From NCBI RefSeq assembly GCF_002109495.1, contig NZ_LVJN01000011.1, positions 1 to 47,394 of the forward strand: a stretch of 47,394 nt of DNA, written 5' to 3'. This DNA is from Magnetofaba australis IT-1 (GTDB taxonomy: Bacteria > Pseudomonadota > Magnetococcia > Magnetococcales > Magnetococcaceae). Below, piece by piece: positions 1-11,986 of this stretch. The first letter of the stretch is position 1, and the number at the start of each line of letters is the position of its first letter. The position numbers and the translations under genes were made by a program. The notes under the pieces were generated by a model. That model did no database searches and was not told the origin of the DNA. It worked only from the letters and a program-made list of their open reading frames with translations.

Positions 1-132
1 TTGCACGCCTATCCAGTTGATAATTCGGCTCGTGTCGATTTCGCTCTTGTCTGACCAAAACGCCACGAAATCCACCACCGAATCCCGTATGTCCGGCTCC
101 ACCCAGCAGCCGTTCAGCTCACCCCAAGACTT
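1..132 (-). CDS. IS3 transposase OrfB, N-terminal fragment (DDE integrase)
   Basis: This frame is in the -1 frame relative to orfA and runs off the window. It translates to a stretch including GELNGCWVEPDIRD and IINWIGVQ, which resembles the start of the IS3-family OrfB proteins that carry the integrase catalytic core. It has no convincing start codon of its own. Expression is expected by programmed -1 frameshifting on the run of eight A at 131-138 of the minus strand (A AAA AAA G), giving an OrfAB fusion transposase. The catalytic DDE residues would lie beyond the window, so whether the element is intact cannot be judged. Confidence 0.65.
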
Positions 133-416
133 TTTTTTAGCGCAACATGCGCCTCAAGAAGCTCGGACATAACTTCATTTTTGGTTGCCAACTTCGCTTC
201 TAGTTCGGCAATCTGTCGGTCACAAGCCTTTTGGCCGCGTTTGTCAGACAAGGCCGCTTCGCCGTTCTCAAACAAAGCCTTTTGCCAGCGATAGTACTGG
301 CTGGGCTGAATGCCCGCCTCGTCACACAGATCCGAGAGAACCACCTTCTCGACCAGGTGACGGCGCACATAGCCTACCTTCTGCTCAGCCGTAAATCTCC
401 GCTTCTTCCGTTCCAT
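114..416 (-). CDS. IS3 transposase OrfA (helix-turn-helix)
   Basis: This 100-residue protein begins MERKKRRFTAEQK. It has the N-terminal helix-turn-helix of IS3/IS911 OrfA proteins (KVGYVRRH...LSDLCDEAGI then SQYYRWQKALFENG), followed by a short coiled-coil-like segment (IAELEAKLATKNEVMSELLEA) used in multimerisation. OrfA binds the element ends and forms the N-terminal half of the OrfAB transposase. A GGAGG ribosome site sits 5 nt before the ATG. The frame ends 15 nt after the poly-A slippery run at 131-138, where a -1 shift leads into the orfB frame. Length and layout are normal for the family. Confidence 0.85.
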   Translation of the reverse strand: MERKKRRFTAEQKVGYVRRHLVEKVVLSDLCDEAGIQPSQYYRWQKALFENGEAALSDKRGQKACDRQIAELEAKLATKNEVMSELLEAHVALKKSLGVS

Positions 417-442
417 ACAAACCTCCGCTTATTATCTACACA

Positions 443-1046
443 TTATAAACGGCTTGTTTGTCATTTTCCAACTGAACCGAAACACCACAATATCATTCGA
501 GAGGTCAATGACGACTGGTGTCGCTTTGCTGAAGCAAACAATGGAACAGAAAAGCTGTTCAGCGAAAATGTGATTGGGAAGCCACTTCTCGACTTCATCC
601 AGGGTGAATCCACTAAATCTTACATTGATTTACTCATCCGATCGGCAAGACGAGGCAGGGGGCAAACGCTTCAAACATATCGATGTGATTCACCTGACGT
701 TATTCGAATCATGATCATGAGTCTCATTGTGGATGAGGATGATCTCTTCATGAGTCACCGGCTACTAATGGAGAAAAAACTCCACCGCCATCTTCATACT
801 GGAATTCAGGCAAACTCTGGAAATGTTCCAGCAGTGCATAAGCAGTGCAGTCTGTGCCTTTCCATAAAAATCGGCTCCAAGTGGGTTCCACCCGAGATCG
901 CACTGGAAAAAAAGCTCTTGCCTGAGCTTATTTCCGGAGAAAATTTAAGCGTGTATTATGGGGTTTGTGATTCATGCAATCATAATTTTCGGAAAAAATG
1001 CAAACCCATTAGCATCGATCCTGTCACCGGTTCCCCGGTCGAGTGA
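443..1046 (+). pseudogene. PAS-domain protein with C-terminal Cys pairs, 5' end lost to IS3 insertion
   Basis: The frame is open across the IS3 orfA region, but that part is antisense to the transposase and is not credible as protein. From about position 443 the translation turns into recognisable PAS sequence: REVNDDWCRFAEANNG, then VIGKPLLDFIQGE, then a conserved RRGRGQTLQTYRCDSPD segment. This is the N-terminal half of a small PAS sensor fold. The C-terminal part carries CSLC and, about 40 residues later, CDSC, a possible zinc ribbon. No ATG with a ribosome site is found before the PAS core, so the original start was probably removed by the IS. Ligand and output are unknown. An expressed fusion from the IS cannot be excluded. 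Confidence 0.6.
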
Positions 1047-1416
1047 AAATATCTCACAGCAATAAGATAAATCTTTGCCATCGAACTAGACCGTATAAAG
1101 ACGACGCATTATCAGATCAAACATCTGATTTTATGAAAATTATGCCAAAATATGAAGTAGTCATTTCCGAAACCTGCCCCACACGCCCAACCAATCAGCT
1201 AACGGAAACCCACAGATTAAGAATTTTCTGTAAAACACTGAAATCACACAACGTCCAGTGGAAGTCCAGTGACACTGGACCTCGGCGTCAAAGTCCAGTG
1301 ACGCGGAGAAAATGGCGGAGATCAGAGAAAATTTAGCTGCTGAGGGGGGCTGGGAGAGAATTTCTGAATTTTTCATTGAGACGCTAAGCATTGAAATTGT
1401 TAGCGTATTTCAGGCA
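1047..1416. other. Intergenic region, no gene seen
   Basis: No credible coding sequence lies between the PAS gene fragment and the tRNA terminator. Short open frames here have no ribosome site and no family resemblance. The region holds the GTCCAGTG octamer cluster at 1253-1300 and a small inverted repeat, ACGCTAA at 1381-1387 with TTAGCGT at 1400-1406. Base composition is more AT-rich than the surrounding genes. Confidence 0.6.
1253..1300. repeat. Cluster of four GTCCAGTG octamers (three direct, one inverted)
   Basis: GTCCAGTG occurs at 1253-1260, 1264-1271 and 1293-1300, and its reverse complement CACTGGAC at 1273-1280. Four copies in 48 bases are far more than expected by chance. The inner direct/inverted pair can form an 8-bp hairpin with a one-base loop. 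Function unknown; a protein-binding cluster or a decayed repeat are both possible. Confidence 0.6.
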
Positions 1417-1450
1417 ACAAAAAACCCCGCATCTTGGAGTATGCGGGGTT
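1417..1450 (-). terminator. Rho-independent terminator of tRNA-Lys
   Basis: On the minus strand a perfect 10-bp stem, AACCCCGCAT paired with ATGCGGGGTT, is followed directly by a T run. It begins 13 bases downstream of the tRNA 3' end, as expected for a single-gene tRNA transcript. Confidence 0.85.
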
Positions 1451-1463
1451 CTTTGTATCTAAA

Positions 1464-1539
1464 TGGTGAGGCGTGTAGGAGTCGAACCTACGACCCAGTG
1501 ATTAAAAGTCACTTGCTCTACCAACTGAGCTAACGCCCC
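1464..1539 (-). tRNA. tRNA-Lys (anticodon TTT)
   Basis: A 76-nt cloverleaf on the minus strand. The acceptor stem GGGGCGT pairs with ACGCCTC and the encoded 3' end is ACCA. The D arm contains AGCTCAGTTGGTAGAGC. The anticodon loop ACTTTTAAT carries TTT, reading AAA/AAG lysine codons. The T arm is GTAGG-TTCGACT-CCTAC. The gene is solitary, with its own promoter upstream and terminator downstream, and is divergent from dnaE. Confidence 0.95.
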
Positions 1540-1571
1540 AAATTTTTCCGCTTCATCCGAAACGGATCGAC

Positions 1572-1600
1572 ACTATACACCGCGCTTTGGTCAGACACAA
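1572..1600 (-). promoter_or_regulatory. Candidate sigma-70 promoter of tRNA-Lys
   Basis: On the minus strand TTGTGT (-35, 1595-1600) is separated by 17 nt from TATAGT (-10, 1572-1577). The predicted start lies about 25 nt before the mature tRNA 5' end. Spacing and -10 are good and the -35 is partial. No experiment supports it. Confidence 0.5.
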
Positions 1601-1787
1601 ACTTTTTTTGGCCACGTCAATTTTTTCTTCTCGTCACACCGCTGCAACCCGCATTCCGCCTAGGGTTTGCCAAAGCGCGTTGATGGGGATGGCGCCGCGC
1701 GCGTCATGTTCTATACTATCGCCAGCCGCCATTTGGGCGGATTTTTTTTCGCTCGTCGCCACCTTGCTGCAACGGAAACCGCTCATC

Positions 1788-5369
<3,582 letters not shown>

Positions 5370-5460
5370 AGAAATGCGCGCATAAGGGGGATTGACGCCA
5401 TCGCGCCCGACGCAGCACAAGGCTGCGCCGCACGACTATTTTTGCCTAAAGGGTATCCCC

Positions 5461-5976
5461 ATGCGCGCTATTTCCGCTTCCGCCATCGCCGCCACCAGCC
5501 TGTTGCTGCTGTGCGCCGCCCCCGCCGCCGCCAGTGGTCTGAGCGACGCCCTCTCCGCCGCCGGAACGGCGCAACAGCTATTGCAAGGGACCCAGGCTGC
5601 TCCCACCGCCAAAGCCGCCGCCAAAACCACGGCCACGGCGACTTCGGCGGTCAACAGCGCCACCCAGGCCGCGTCTGGCGGCATGGGTCAGCAGATGGGC
5701 GCGGCCGCTGGCGGCGCGGCGGGCGCTTATGTCACCGGCGGCTCCAACGCCGGACGCCAGACCGGCCAGGTGCTGGGCGGCGCGGCGGGTCAGGCGGTCA
5801 CCACCGGCGGCGTGTCCATCTCCGGCGCCCAAGTGGGTTCTCAGGCGGGCTCCATCGCCGGTTCGGCGGCCAGCGGCGCCCTGGGTATGGATAAGCAGAT
5901 GGGCGGTCAGATGGGCGCCATGGGCGGCGGCATGGCTGGACAAGCGCTACAGAACGCCCTCAAGAGCAAGAAGTAA
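5461..5976 (+). CDS. Small exported Gly/Ala-rich protein, function unknown
   Basis: A 171-residue protein beginning MRAISASAIAATSLLLLCAA. It has a clear Sec signal peptide with likely cleavage after the AAPAAA stretch near residue 24, so it should be periplasmic or outer-membrane associated. The mature part is low complexity, dominated by Gly, Ala, Ser, Gln and Thr. Spaced Gly patterns (AGGAAGAYVTGG, GGGMAGQAL) resemble glycine-zipper segments that insert in membranes. Cysteines are absent after the signal, so it is not an obvious lipoprotein. The ATG at 5461 was preferred over an earlier in-frame start because it begins the signal peptide. I do not recognise a family. It sits alone between dnaE and accA and is followed by a GC hairpin. 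Confidence 0.65.
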   Translation: MRAISASAIAATSLLLLCAAPAAASGLSDALSAAGTAQQLLQGTQAAPTAKAAAKTTATATSAVNSATQAASGGMGQQMGAAAGGAAGAYVTGGSNAGRQTGQVLGGAAGQAVTTGGVSISGAQVGSQAGSIAGSAASGALGMDKQMGGQMGAMGGGMAGQALQNALKSKK

Positions 5977-6005
5977 CCGCCAGGTGGGAAAAATTGGCGC
6001 TTTCG

Positions 6006-6032
6006 CGGCGGGCCGTGTCGAAAAGCCCGCCG
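6006..6032 (+). terminator. GC hairpin after the small exported protein
   Basis: CGGCGGGC pairs with GCCCGCCG across an 11-nt loop, 29 nt after the stop codon. No T run follows, so it may be a weak or Rho-assisted terminator or only an RNA-stabilising stem. Confidence 0.4.
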
Positions 6033-6154
6033 TGAAATGCGCATTAGACGCCATCTTCCCTTCACAGCCGGGCCCAGGCGCGCTATTTTAGTCGGTCACC
6101 AGAACAAACCATTCGGCGACCTTGCGTCCGCCTTCAGCGAGGAGCTTGCGGCTT

Positions 6155-7120
6155 ATGGCCTCCCGCAACTTTTTGGAATTTGAGCGTCCCATTGGCGAAT
6201 TGATGGCCAAGGTGGATGAGCTGCGCCATCTCTCCTCGGCCAACGCCGATCTGAACATCGCCCAGGAGATCACCCTGCTGGAGGAGAAGGCGCGCGGTCT
6301 GACCGAGGATATCTTCGCCAAGCTCTCCCCCTGGCAGAAGACCCTGCTCTCCCGCCATCCGGATCGCCCCTACACCAGCGACTACCTGGAGATGGTGTTC
6401 GACGACTTCCGCGAGCTGCATGGCGATCGCGCCTTTGCCGACGACAAAGCCATCATCGGCGGTCTGGCCCGCATCGATGGCCGCGACGTCATGGTCATCG
6501 GCCAGGAGAAGGGGCGCGGCACCAAGGAGAAGGTGGAGCGTAACTTCGGCATGCCGCGACCGGAAGGCTACCGCAAGGCGCTGCGCCTGATGAAAATGGC
6601 CGAGAAGTTCCGTCTGCCCATCATCTGCCTCATCGACACCCAGGGCGCCTACCCCGGCAAGGGCGCCGAGCAGCGCGGCCAGGCCGAAGCCATTGCGCGC
6701 AATCTCAAGGAGATGGCGCAATTGACCGTACCCATGATCTGCGTGGTGATCGGCGAAGGCGGCTCCGGCGGCGCGCTGGCCATCGGCATGGGCAACCGCG
6801 TCTACATGATGCAGTACGCCATCTACTCGGTAATCTCCCCCGAAGGCTGCGCTTCGATCCTGTGGAAAGACGCCGCCGAAGCGCCGCGCGCCGCCGAGGC
6901 GATGCGCCTGACCGCCGATGAGATCCGCGAGCTGGGCGTCATCGACGGCATCATCGCCGAGCCCACCGGCGGCGCCCACCGCGATCCCAAGGCCGCCGCC
7001 ATCTATCTCAAGCGGCAGATTCTCGGCGGCTTGAGCGACCTGGATCAATACTCCCCCGAAGGGCTGGCGCAGCAACGCTTTGACAAGTACATGGCCTTGG
7101 GTCAGGTGCTGGAGAACTAA
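6155..7120 (+). CDS. accA: Acetyl-CoA carboxylase carboxyltransferase subunit alpha
   Basis: This 321-residue protein (E. coli AccA: 319) is the alpha half of the carboxyltransferase that moves CO2 from biotin-BCCP to acetyl-CoA, making malonyl-CoA for fatty acid synthesis. The start at [16 protein letters not shown] matches the family N-terminus and has GAGGAG about 9 nt upstream. Diagnostic segments are [47 protein letters not shown] and [19 protein letters not shown], the last two forming the crotonase-like acyl-CoA site. The gene is complete. The next gene begins 5 nt after its stop, suggesting co-transcription, although the downstream products have a different role. Confidence 0.97.
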   Translation: MASRNFLEFERPIGELMAKVDELRHLSSANADLNIAQEITLLEEKARGLTEDIFAKLSPWQKTLLSRHPDRPYTSDYLEMVFDDFRELHGDRAFADDKAIIGGLARIDGRDVMVIGQEKGRGTKEKVERNFGMPRPEGYRKALRLMKMAEKFRLPIICLIDTQGAYPGKGAEQRGQAEAIARNLKEMAQLTVPMICVVIGEGGSGGALAIGMGNRVYMMQYAIYSVISPEGCASILWKDAAEAPRAAEAMRLTADEIRELGVIDGIIAEPTGGAHRDPKAAAIYLKRQILGGLSDLDQYSPEGLAQQRFDKYMALGQVLEN

Positions 7121-7125
7121 GGGCG

Positions 7126-8946
7126 TTGCTGGAGACTCCCCGCACGCTGTGGCTGCGCGCCCACCCCACTCAGGCGCCTGCGGATGTGCTGATCGTGCGT
7201 CCGCCCGCCTACCCCGGCGAGGCGCCGTCGGGCCAGGAGCTGCCGCTGCCGCGGCTGGACGCCGAGCGCGCGCACATGGCGCGGGAGGCCACCCTCAAGC
7301 TGTCGGCTGACCTGACCGCCGCCAATCCGCACAACCCCGCTTGGTTCTATACCTGGATGGCTTCGCGGGATCGCTTTCGCTCGCTGATTCTGGACAAACT
7401 CACCCTCGCCGCCCGCTGGGACGCCCTGCTGGCCACCCCGGGCGGCGCAACCCAGTTGGCCAGCGCGGTGAGCGACCCCTTCGACGCCCGCATGATCGCC
7501 GCCATCGCCCGCCGCCACGGCTGGCGGGTGAAGATCGCCCCCCGCGCTCGCCTGCACTGGTTGCGTCAGGCGCTGATTTTGCGCTTTAAACCCCTGCTCC
7601 ATTGCATCCTGGAGCTGCTGCGCCACTGGGCGATTCTCCGCGCCGCGCGCCGTGCGCCGCTGCCCTCTGAGGCGCTGCGCGACCATGACCTGCTGTCGCT
7701 CACCCTACTCCACGCCGGACCGCTCAATCGCAGCGCCGAAGCGGGCCGCTACAGCGACGCCTATCTGGGCCCCCTGCCTCATCACGCCCAGCAGCGCGGC
7801 CTGAAGACGCTGGTGATCGGCGGCATCATTCACGACGCCGACGGCTCCACCGCCGCCGCCCGTCGCGTGGGCGACATCACCGTGGCCTCGGTGGGCGATT
7901 TTCTCACCCCGTGGGATCTGCTGACTTCCGCCGCGCGGGCCTTTTTCACCCGCATTCGCATTCCTCAAATGCCGCCCGGTCTGGCTGGGGTGGATCTGCG
8001 CGCCCTGACGCGCTGGGATCTACGCCGTGAGGCGGTGGTGCACAAGCAGTTCTGCTATATGACCGAAGCCGCCGCCCGCCGCGCGTTGCGTTGGAACCCT
8101 CTGGCCGGGGTGGTGATGCTGTATGAGAACAATCCGTGGGAGAAGGCGTGGAACCGGCTCTGCGCGCAGCAGAAACGCCCCAGCCTGGGCTTCCTGCACT
8201 GCGCGGTGCTGCCGTCGCACCTGAAGAACTATGTGGCCGAGGAGGAGCGTCGCCACCGTCCGGCGCCGGGGGTGATGTTCTGCACCGGACCAGAAGCGCG
8301 GCGCACCTTCCTGACCCTCGGCGCCCATGATCGCGCCTGGGCTCGCGCCGGCTGTGCGCTGCGTGGGCCGGATCTGTCGGGCATCACGCCCCAACGCGCC
8401 GCCCCGCCGAGAAAAATTCGCACACTCATCGCCCTGATGGATGGCTTGGCCCACAGCATCGATGCCGTTCGGCTGCTGGACGCCATCGCCCGCGAAATCC
8501 CCAGCGTGCGCATTTTACTGCGCGGCCACCCCGTCGACCTGCCCACCGAACAGTTGGCGCAGAAGTCTGGCGTCGCGCTCACTGCGGACGGCCCCTTCGG
8601 CGCCAGCGAGCCCAAGGATCTCAATCAAGCGATTCTGCAAGCCGACGCCGCCCTTTACGTCGGCTCCACCGCGGTGATGAACGCGGTGGCGCTGGGGCTG
8701 CCGGTGATCCATCTGCGCATCAACGAAACCCTGGAGAATGATCCACTGTTCCAGGCCCCCTATCTGCATCGCGCCGCAGGCGACGCCGCCAGCTTGCAGG
8801 CCGCCATCGCCCACTTTGAGCAGATGCCGCAAACGCAGTTTGAGACCGAGTTGCAGCAGGCGCGGGAGAATCTTGTGCAGACATTCACCCCGGTCACGGA
8901 ACCAGGCATGGACGCCATGCTGGCCGCCTTGGGACACGCCTTATGA
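7126..8946 (+). CDS. Putative surface carbohydrate biosynthesis protein (TIGR04326-like)
   Basis: A 606-residue soluble protein. The middle contains LLHAGPLNRSAEAGRYSDAY, then YENNPWEKAWNRLCAQQKR, FLHCAVLPSHLKNY and later RILLRGHP. The order and style resemble the LIC13510/TIGR04326 surface-carbohydrate proteins, which are remote glycosyltransferase-like proteins with a nucleotide-sugar-type C-terminal half. That assignment comes from memory of the family and is uncertain. The start is taken at TTG 7126, the only start near the accA stop in this frame, with GGAG 11 nt upstream. The stop overlaps the next ATG by 4 nt, so the GNAT gene is translationally coupled. Context (FkbH and ACP downstream) supports a role in decorating a cell-surface glycan. 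Confidence 0.55.
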   Translation: MLETPRTLWLRAHPTQAPADVLIVRPPAYPGEAPSGQELPLPRLDAERAHMAREATLKLSADLTAANPHNPAWFYTWMASRDRFRSLILDKLTLAARWDALLATPGGATQLASAVSDPFDARMIAAIARRHGWRVKIAPRARLHWLRQALILRFKPLLHCILELLRHWAILRAARRAPLPSEALRDHDLLSLTLLHAGPLNRSAEAGRYSDAYLGPLPHHAQQRGLKTLVIGGIIHDADGSTAAARRVGDITVASVGDFLTPWDLLTSAARAFFTRIRIPQMPPGLAGVDLRALTRWDLRREAVVHKQFCYMTEAAARRALRWNPLAGVVMLYENNPWEKAWNRLCAQQKRPSLGFLHCAVLPSHLKNYVAEEERRHRPAPGVMFCTGPEARRTFLTLGAHDRAWARAGCALRGPDLSGITPQRAAPPRKIRTLIALMDGLAHSIDAVRLLDAIAREIPSVRILLRGHPVDLPTEQLAQKSGVALTADGPFGASEPKDLNQAILQADAALYVGSTAVMNAVALGLPVIHLRINETLENDPLFQAPYLHRAAGDAASLQAAIAHFEQMPQTQFETELQQARENLVQTFTPVTEPGMDAMLAALGHAL

Positions 8947-9851
8947 ACCAGACTGCCGAGCCGACGCCAACCGTGACTCCAACTCCGGCGCCGCCCCCGG
9001 CGCAGATCAAGCCCATCACCGACTTCGATCTCTCCGACGCCTGCGACTACATCCGCGCCAAGCAGTTGCCGCAGCTGGGCAACGCCGCCTGCATCGCCGC
9101 GTTTCGTCACCACTGGGACCCGGAAAAGCCCAACAACGGCTTCATGCTGCAAACGGAAGCGGGGCGCATCGTCGGCCTGTTCGGCGCCCTCTACGCCCGC
9201 CGCATCATCAACGGCCAGGAGCGCCGCATCTGCAACGTCACCACCTGGGTGGTGGATGACGCCTATCGCCCGCAGAGCTTAGGGCTGCTGCAGGCGATCA
9301 TCGCCCAGCCCGGCTACGCGTTTCTCAACACCTCGGCCAACGAGACCGCCGAAAAGGTGTTCACCTGGCTTGGCTTCACCCGGCTGGATCCGCAGGTGCG
9401 CATCATCCCCCACATCGGCTTGCCCGGATGGGGCTATCTGACCACCGACCCCGACGCCATCGCCCGTGGCCTCTCCGATCAAGCGCTAGAGATCTTCAAC
9501 GCCCATCGCGGCAAGGACTCCTATCTCAACTGCCGCCATGTGGGGGTGGGCCGTCGCGATAATCTGTGCCATGTGATGTACACCCGCACCGGACGTTTCG
9601 ACGTGCGCCTGCCCTGTCTGGTGATTCACTACGTCAGCGACCCGGCGCTGTTCCTGCGCTATCTCAATCGCCTCAAGCGTCACTTTCTGCTGCGTGATCG
9701 CGCCGCCTACAGCCTGATCGAAACGCGCCTCTACCCCACCATCGCCCCGCTGCTGTCCCGCGTCGCCGACGATCCCATCGTCAAATTGGCCAAGAGTGAT
9801 GTCGATCCCCTGCCCACGTTCGACAATCTGTATACGGAATGGGTGGCTTGA
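8943..9851 (+). CDS. GNAT-like acyltransferase
   Basis: A 302-residue protein. After a Pro/Thr-rich linker (residues 1-25) comes a GNAT-like fold: GFMLQTEAGRIVGLFGALYAR as the strand pair, CNVTTWVVDDAYRPQSLGLLQAI resembling the acetyl-CoA-binding loop and helix, and LNTSANETAEKVFTWLGFTRLD as the characteristic C-terminal element. The remaining 130 residues are unassigned. Members usually transfer an acyl group from CoA or ACP to an amine or hydroxyl. The ATGA overlap with the preceding gene and the ACP gene two positions downstream suggest that the acyl donor could be ACP-bound and the acceptor a surface sugar. Both points are inference. Confidence 0.6.
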   Translation: MNQTAEPTPTVTPTPAPPPAQIKPITDFDLSDACDYIRAKQLPQLGNAACIAAFRHHWDPEKPNNGFMLQTEAGRIVGLFGALYARRIINGQERRICNVTTWVVDDAYRPQSLGLLQAIIAQPGYAFLNTSANETAEKVFTWLGFTRLDPQVRIIPHIGLPGWGYLTTDPDAIARGLSDQALEIFNAHRGKDSYLNCRHVGVGRRDNLCHVMYTRTGRFDVRLPCLVIHYVSDPALFLRYLNRLKRHFLLRDRAAYSLIETRLYPTIAPLLSRVADDPIVKLAKSDVDPLPTFDNLYTEWVA

Positions 9852-9914
9852 CGGGTGGGAAAGCTTTATTCTGTGCGGGCTTTTGCTCAGGATATACTGA
9901 TGTGGATGTTTTAA

Positions 9915-10035
9915 GATGTTGAGGGCTGTGCCCTCAAACTCCCCTGAAGATCAAAAGCCAAACCGTGGGGCGCCCTCCTCGACCCGCTGGGGTCGCGGAA
10001 CCCAGACCCCGCCCAGCAAATCGCTTGCGATTTGC
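9915..10035 (+). repeat. Divergent partial copy of the interspersed hairpin-rich repeat
   Basis: The stretch begins GATGTTGAGGGCTGTGCCCTC and continues with CAAACTCCC, then AACCGTGGGGCGCC and CCCGCTGGGG. This parallels the start of the copies at 12289-12593 and 27494-27790, but the paired GC arms have decayed and the 71-nt module is missing. It ends with a perfect 9-bp hairpin, GCAAATCGC-TT-GCGATTTGC (10016-10035). It occupies most of the gap between the GNAT-like gene and the fkbH-like gene and may separate them transcriptionally. Confidence 0.6.
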
Positions 10036-10141
10036 GTATCAACAAATCTTCGCGCCAGGAAATGTCGCGATTTTCCACCTGTCCAGTTTCGCGCTTCTGT
10101 CCGCACCTCTGTCGGATTCGGACTTTTCAACACAGTGGGCC

Positions 10142-11986
10142 ATGAACGCCATTTCCTCCACATCTGATGAAGAGCTCGTCGCCCTGTGGCGCGAGCTGGA
10201 CGCCGACCCCTCGCCCATGCGCTACCAGCAGGCCGCCCGCACCCTGGCCGGGCGCAGCGACCTGGCGCCGGTCAAAATCGGCTTCCTGGCCGATATCACC
10301 GTGCAGCCGTGGCTGCCCTATCTGGCGGTGGAGCTGGCCCGGGAAGGGTTTGCCGGCTCCTGGCATGTGGGGCCGTTCAACGCCGTGCATCAAACCCTCA
10401 TCGCCCCCAGCGCCGATGAGGCCGAGGCTCTCGCCAACTGCGATGCGCTGTTTCTTTCGCTGCAGCTGGAGACGGTCTGCCAGCCCCTGTGCGAACGCTA
10501 TCTACGCCTGACCCAGGAGCAGGTTGAGCAGCACGCCGACGCCGCCATCTCCGAACTCATGGGCGCGATTCAGAGCTTCCGCCAACGCAGCGCCGCGCCC
10601 ATTCTGCTGACCAACTTCCCGCGCCCGGCCCACCCCATGCTGGGGGTGCTGGAGGCGATGCGACCCGATGGCCAGGACGCCGCCATCACCCGCCTTAACT
10701 GGCTGCTGGCCGACGCCGCGCGACAAATTCCTGATGTGTACATTGTGGACCTGGAGCGCGCCTGCTCTATGGTGGGCTACGCCAATGCGCGCAACGCCCA
10801 GATGTGGCAACTGGCGCGCGCGCCGCTCTCAAGCGAATTAATGCCCCTTCTCGCCCGTCACACCGCCACCCTACTGCGCGCCGCGCGCGGGGTGAGCAAG
10901 AAGTGTCTGGTGCTGGATCTGGACAACACCCTGTGGGGCGGCGTCATCGGCGAAGATGGGTTGGCGGGGATCAAACTGGGCCAGAGCGGCGCGGGATTGG
11001 CGTTCCAGGAGTTCCACAAGGCGATTCTCTCCCTGTATGACCGCGGCGTGATCCTGGCGGTGGCCAGTAAGAACAATCCCGAAGACGCCGAAGCCGCCAT
11101 CGATACCCACCCGGATATGCTCATCCGCCGCGAACACATTGCCGCGCTGCGCATCAACTGGGAGCCCAAACCGCAAAATCTCGCCGCCATCGCCCAGGAG
11201 CTGAATATCGGCGTGGATGCGCTGGTCTTCTTTGATGACAATCCCGCCGAGCGGGCGCAGATGCGCGCCGCGCTGCCGCAGGTTCTCACCATTGAGGCCC
11301 CCGCTGACCCTTCGCAATATGTCGATGCGCTGATGCGCTGCGGCGCGTTCGACAAGCTCACCTTCACCCGTGAGGACCGCCAACGCGGCGCGATGTACCA
11401 AGCCCAGGCGCAGCGCAAGGAGTTGCAGGCGCAAGCGGTCTCCATGGATGAATATCTTCAGCGGCTGCACGTGCAGGCGGCCATCACCGCCGTGGATGAG
11501 GTGAGCTTCCCCCGCGCGCTGGAGTTGATCCATAAGACCAATCAGTTCAACCTCACCACCCGCCGCCACCCGGAAACCGCCCTGCGCGGCATGCTGGAGA
11601 GCCCCGACTACGCGCTGTTGATTCTGCGCGCGGCGGACAAGTTCGGCGATAACGGTCTAACCGCGTTGTGCATCGCCCATCACCACGCCCGCGACCGGGT
11701 GCGCATCGACACCTTCCTGATGAGCTGCCGGGTGTTGGGTCGCGGCCTGGAGACCGCGCTGCTGGCGGAAGCCGCCGCCTGGGCCGACGCCCGTGGCGCG
11801 GCGCAGCTGGAGGGACTGTTCATCCCTACCCCCAAAAACGCCCCGGCGGCGGAGTTTTATCCACGCCACGGCTTTACATTGCACGAAACCCAGGCGGACA
11901 ATACGCAGCTCTGGCGCCTGGCTCTGAGCGAGTCGAACCTGGCCGCCCCGGATCACATTCACCCCATGCAGGAGCCCCAACCATGA
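10142..11986 (+). CDS. FkbH-like HAD-family acyl-loading protein with C-terminal acetyltransferase-like domain
   Basis: A 614-residue protein of the FkbH type. Residues 1-240 form the family's N-terminal SGNH-like domain (KIGFLADITVQPWLPYLAVEL). The HAD phosphatase core follows with CLVLDLDNTLWGGVIGEDG, where Asp259 and Asp261 are the DxD pair, and the later motif LVFFDDNPAERAQ. The last ~150 residues are GNAT-like (FGDNGLTALCI, FLMSCRVLGRGLETALL, FYPRHGFTLHE). FkbH proteins take 1,3-bisphosphoglycerate, dephosphorylate it and load a D-glyceryl unit on an ACP. The ACP gene overlapping its stop by 4 nt (ATGA) fits this exactly. The start at ATG 10142 lies after the upstream repeat; the frame is open further upstream but only through repeat DNA. 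Confidence 0.85.
   Translation: MNAISSTSDEELVALWRELDADPSPMRYQQAARTLAGRSDLAPVKIGFLADITVQPWLPYLAVELAREGFAGSWHVGPFNAVHQTLIAPSADEAEALANCDALFLSLQLETVCQPLCERYLRLTQEQVEQHADAAISELMGAIQSFRQRSAAPILLTNFPRPAHPMLGVLEAMRPDGQDAAITRLNWLLADAARQIPDVYIVDLERACSMVGYANARNAQMWQLARAPLSSELMPLLARHTATLLRAARGVSKKCLVLDLDNTLWGGVIGEDGLAGIKLGQSGAGLAFQEFHKAILSLYDRGVILAVASKNNPEDAEAAIDTHPDMLIRREHIAALRINWEPKPQNLAAIAQELNIGVDALVFFDDNPAERAQMRAALPQVLTIEAPADPSQYVDALMRCGAFDKLTFTREDRQRGAMYQAQAQRKELQAQAVSMDEYLQRLHVQAAITAVDEVSFPRALELIHKTNQFNLTTRRHPETALRGMLESPDYALLILRAADKFGDNGLTALCIAHHHARDRVRIDTFLMSCRVLGRGLETALLAEAAAWADARGAAQLEGLFIPTPKNAPAAEFYPRHGFTLHETQADNTQLWRLALSESNLAAPDHIHPMQEPQP

Larger units (their letters stand above)
1..442 (-). 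mobile_element. IS3-family insertion sequence, 5' part (window-truncated)
   Basis: The window opens inside an IS3-family element read on the minus strand. It has the usual two overlapping frames (orfA 114-416, orfB from about 132 to the window edge) joined by a run of eight A. The outer end is placed near position 442, where a TGTGTAGA sequence precedes the orfA ribosome site and where the neighbouring PAS reading frame begins to make sense. This boundary is an estimate because the other inverted repeat is outside the window. The element lies against, and probably interrupted, the PAS-domain gene. Confidence 0.75.
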
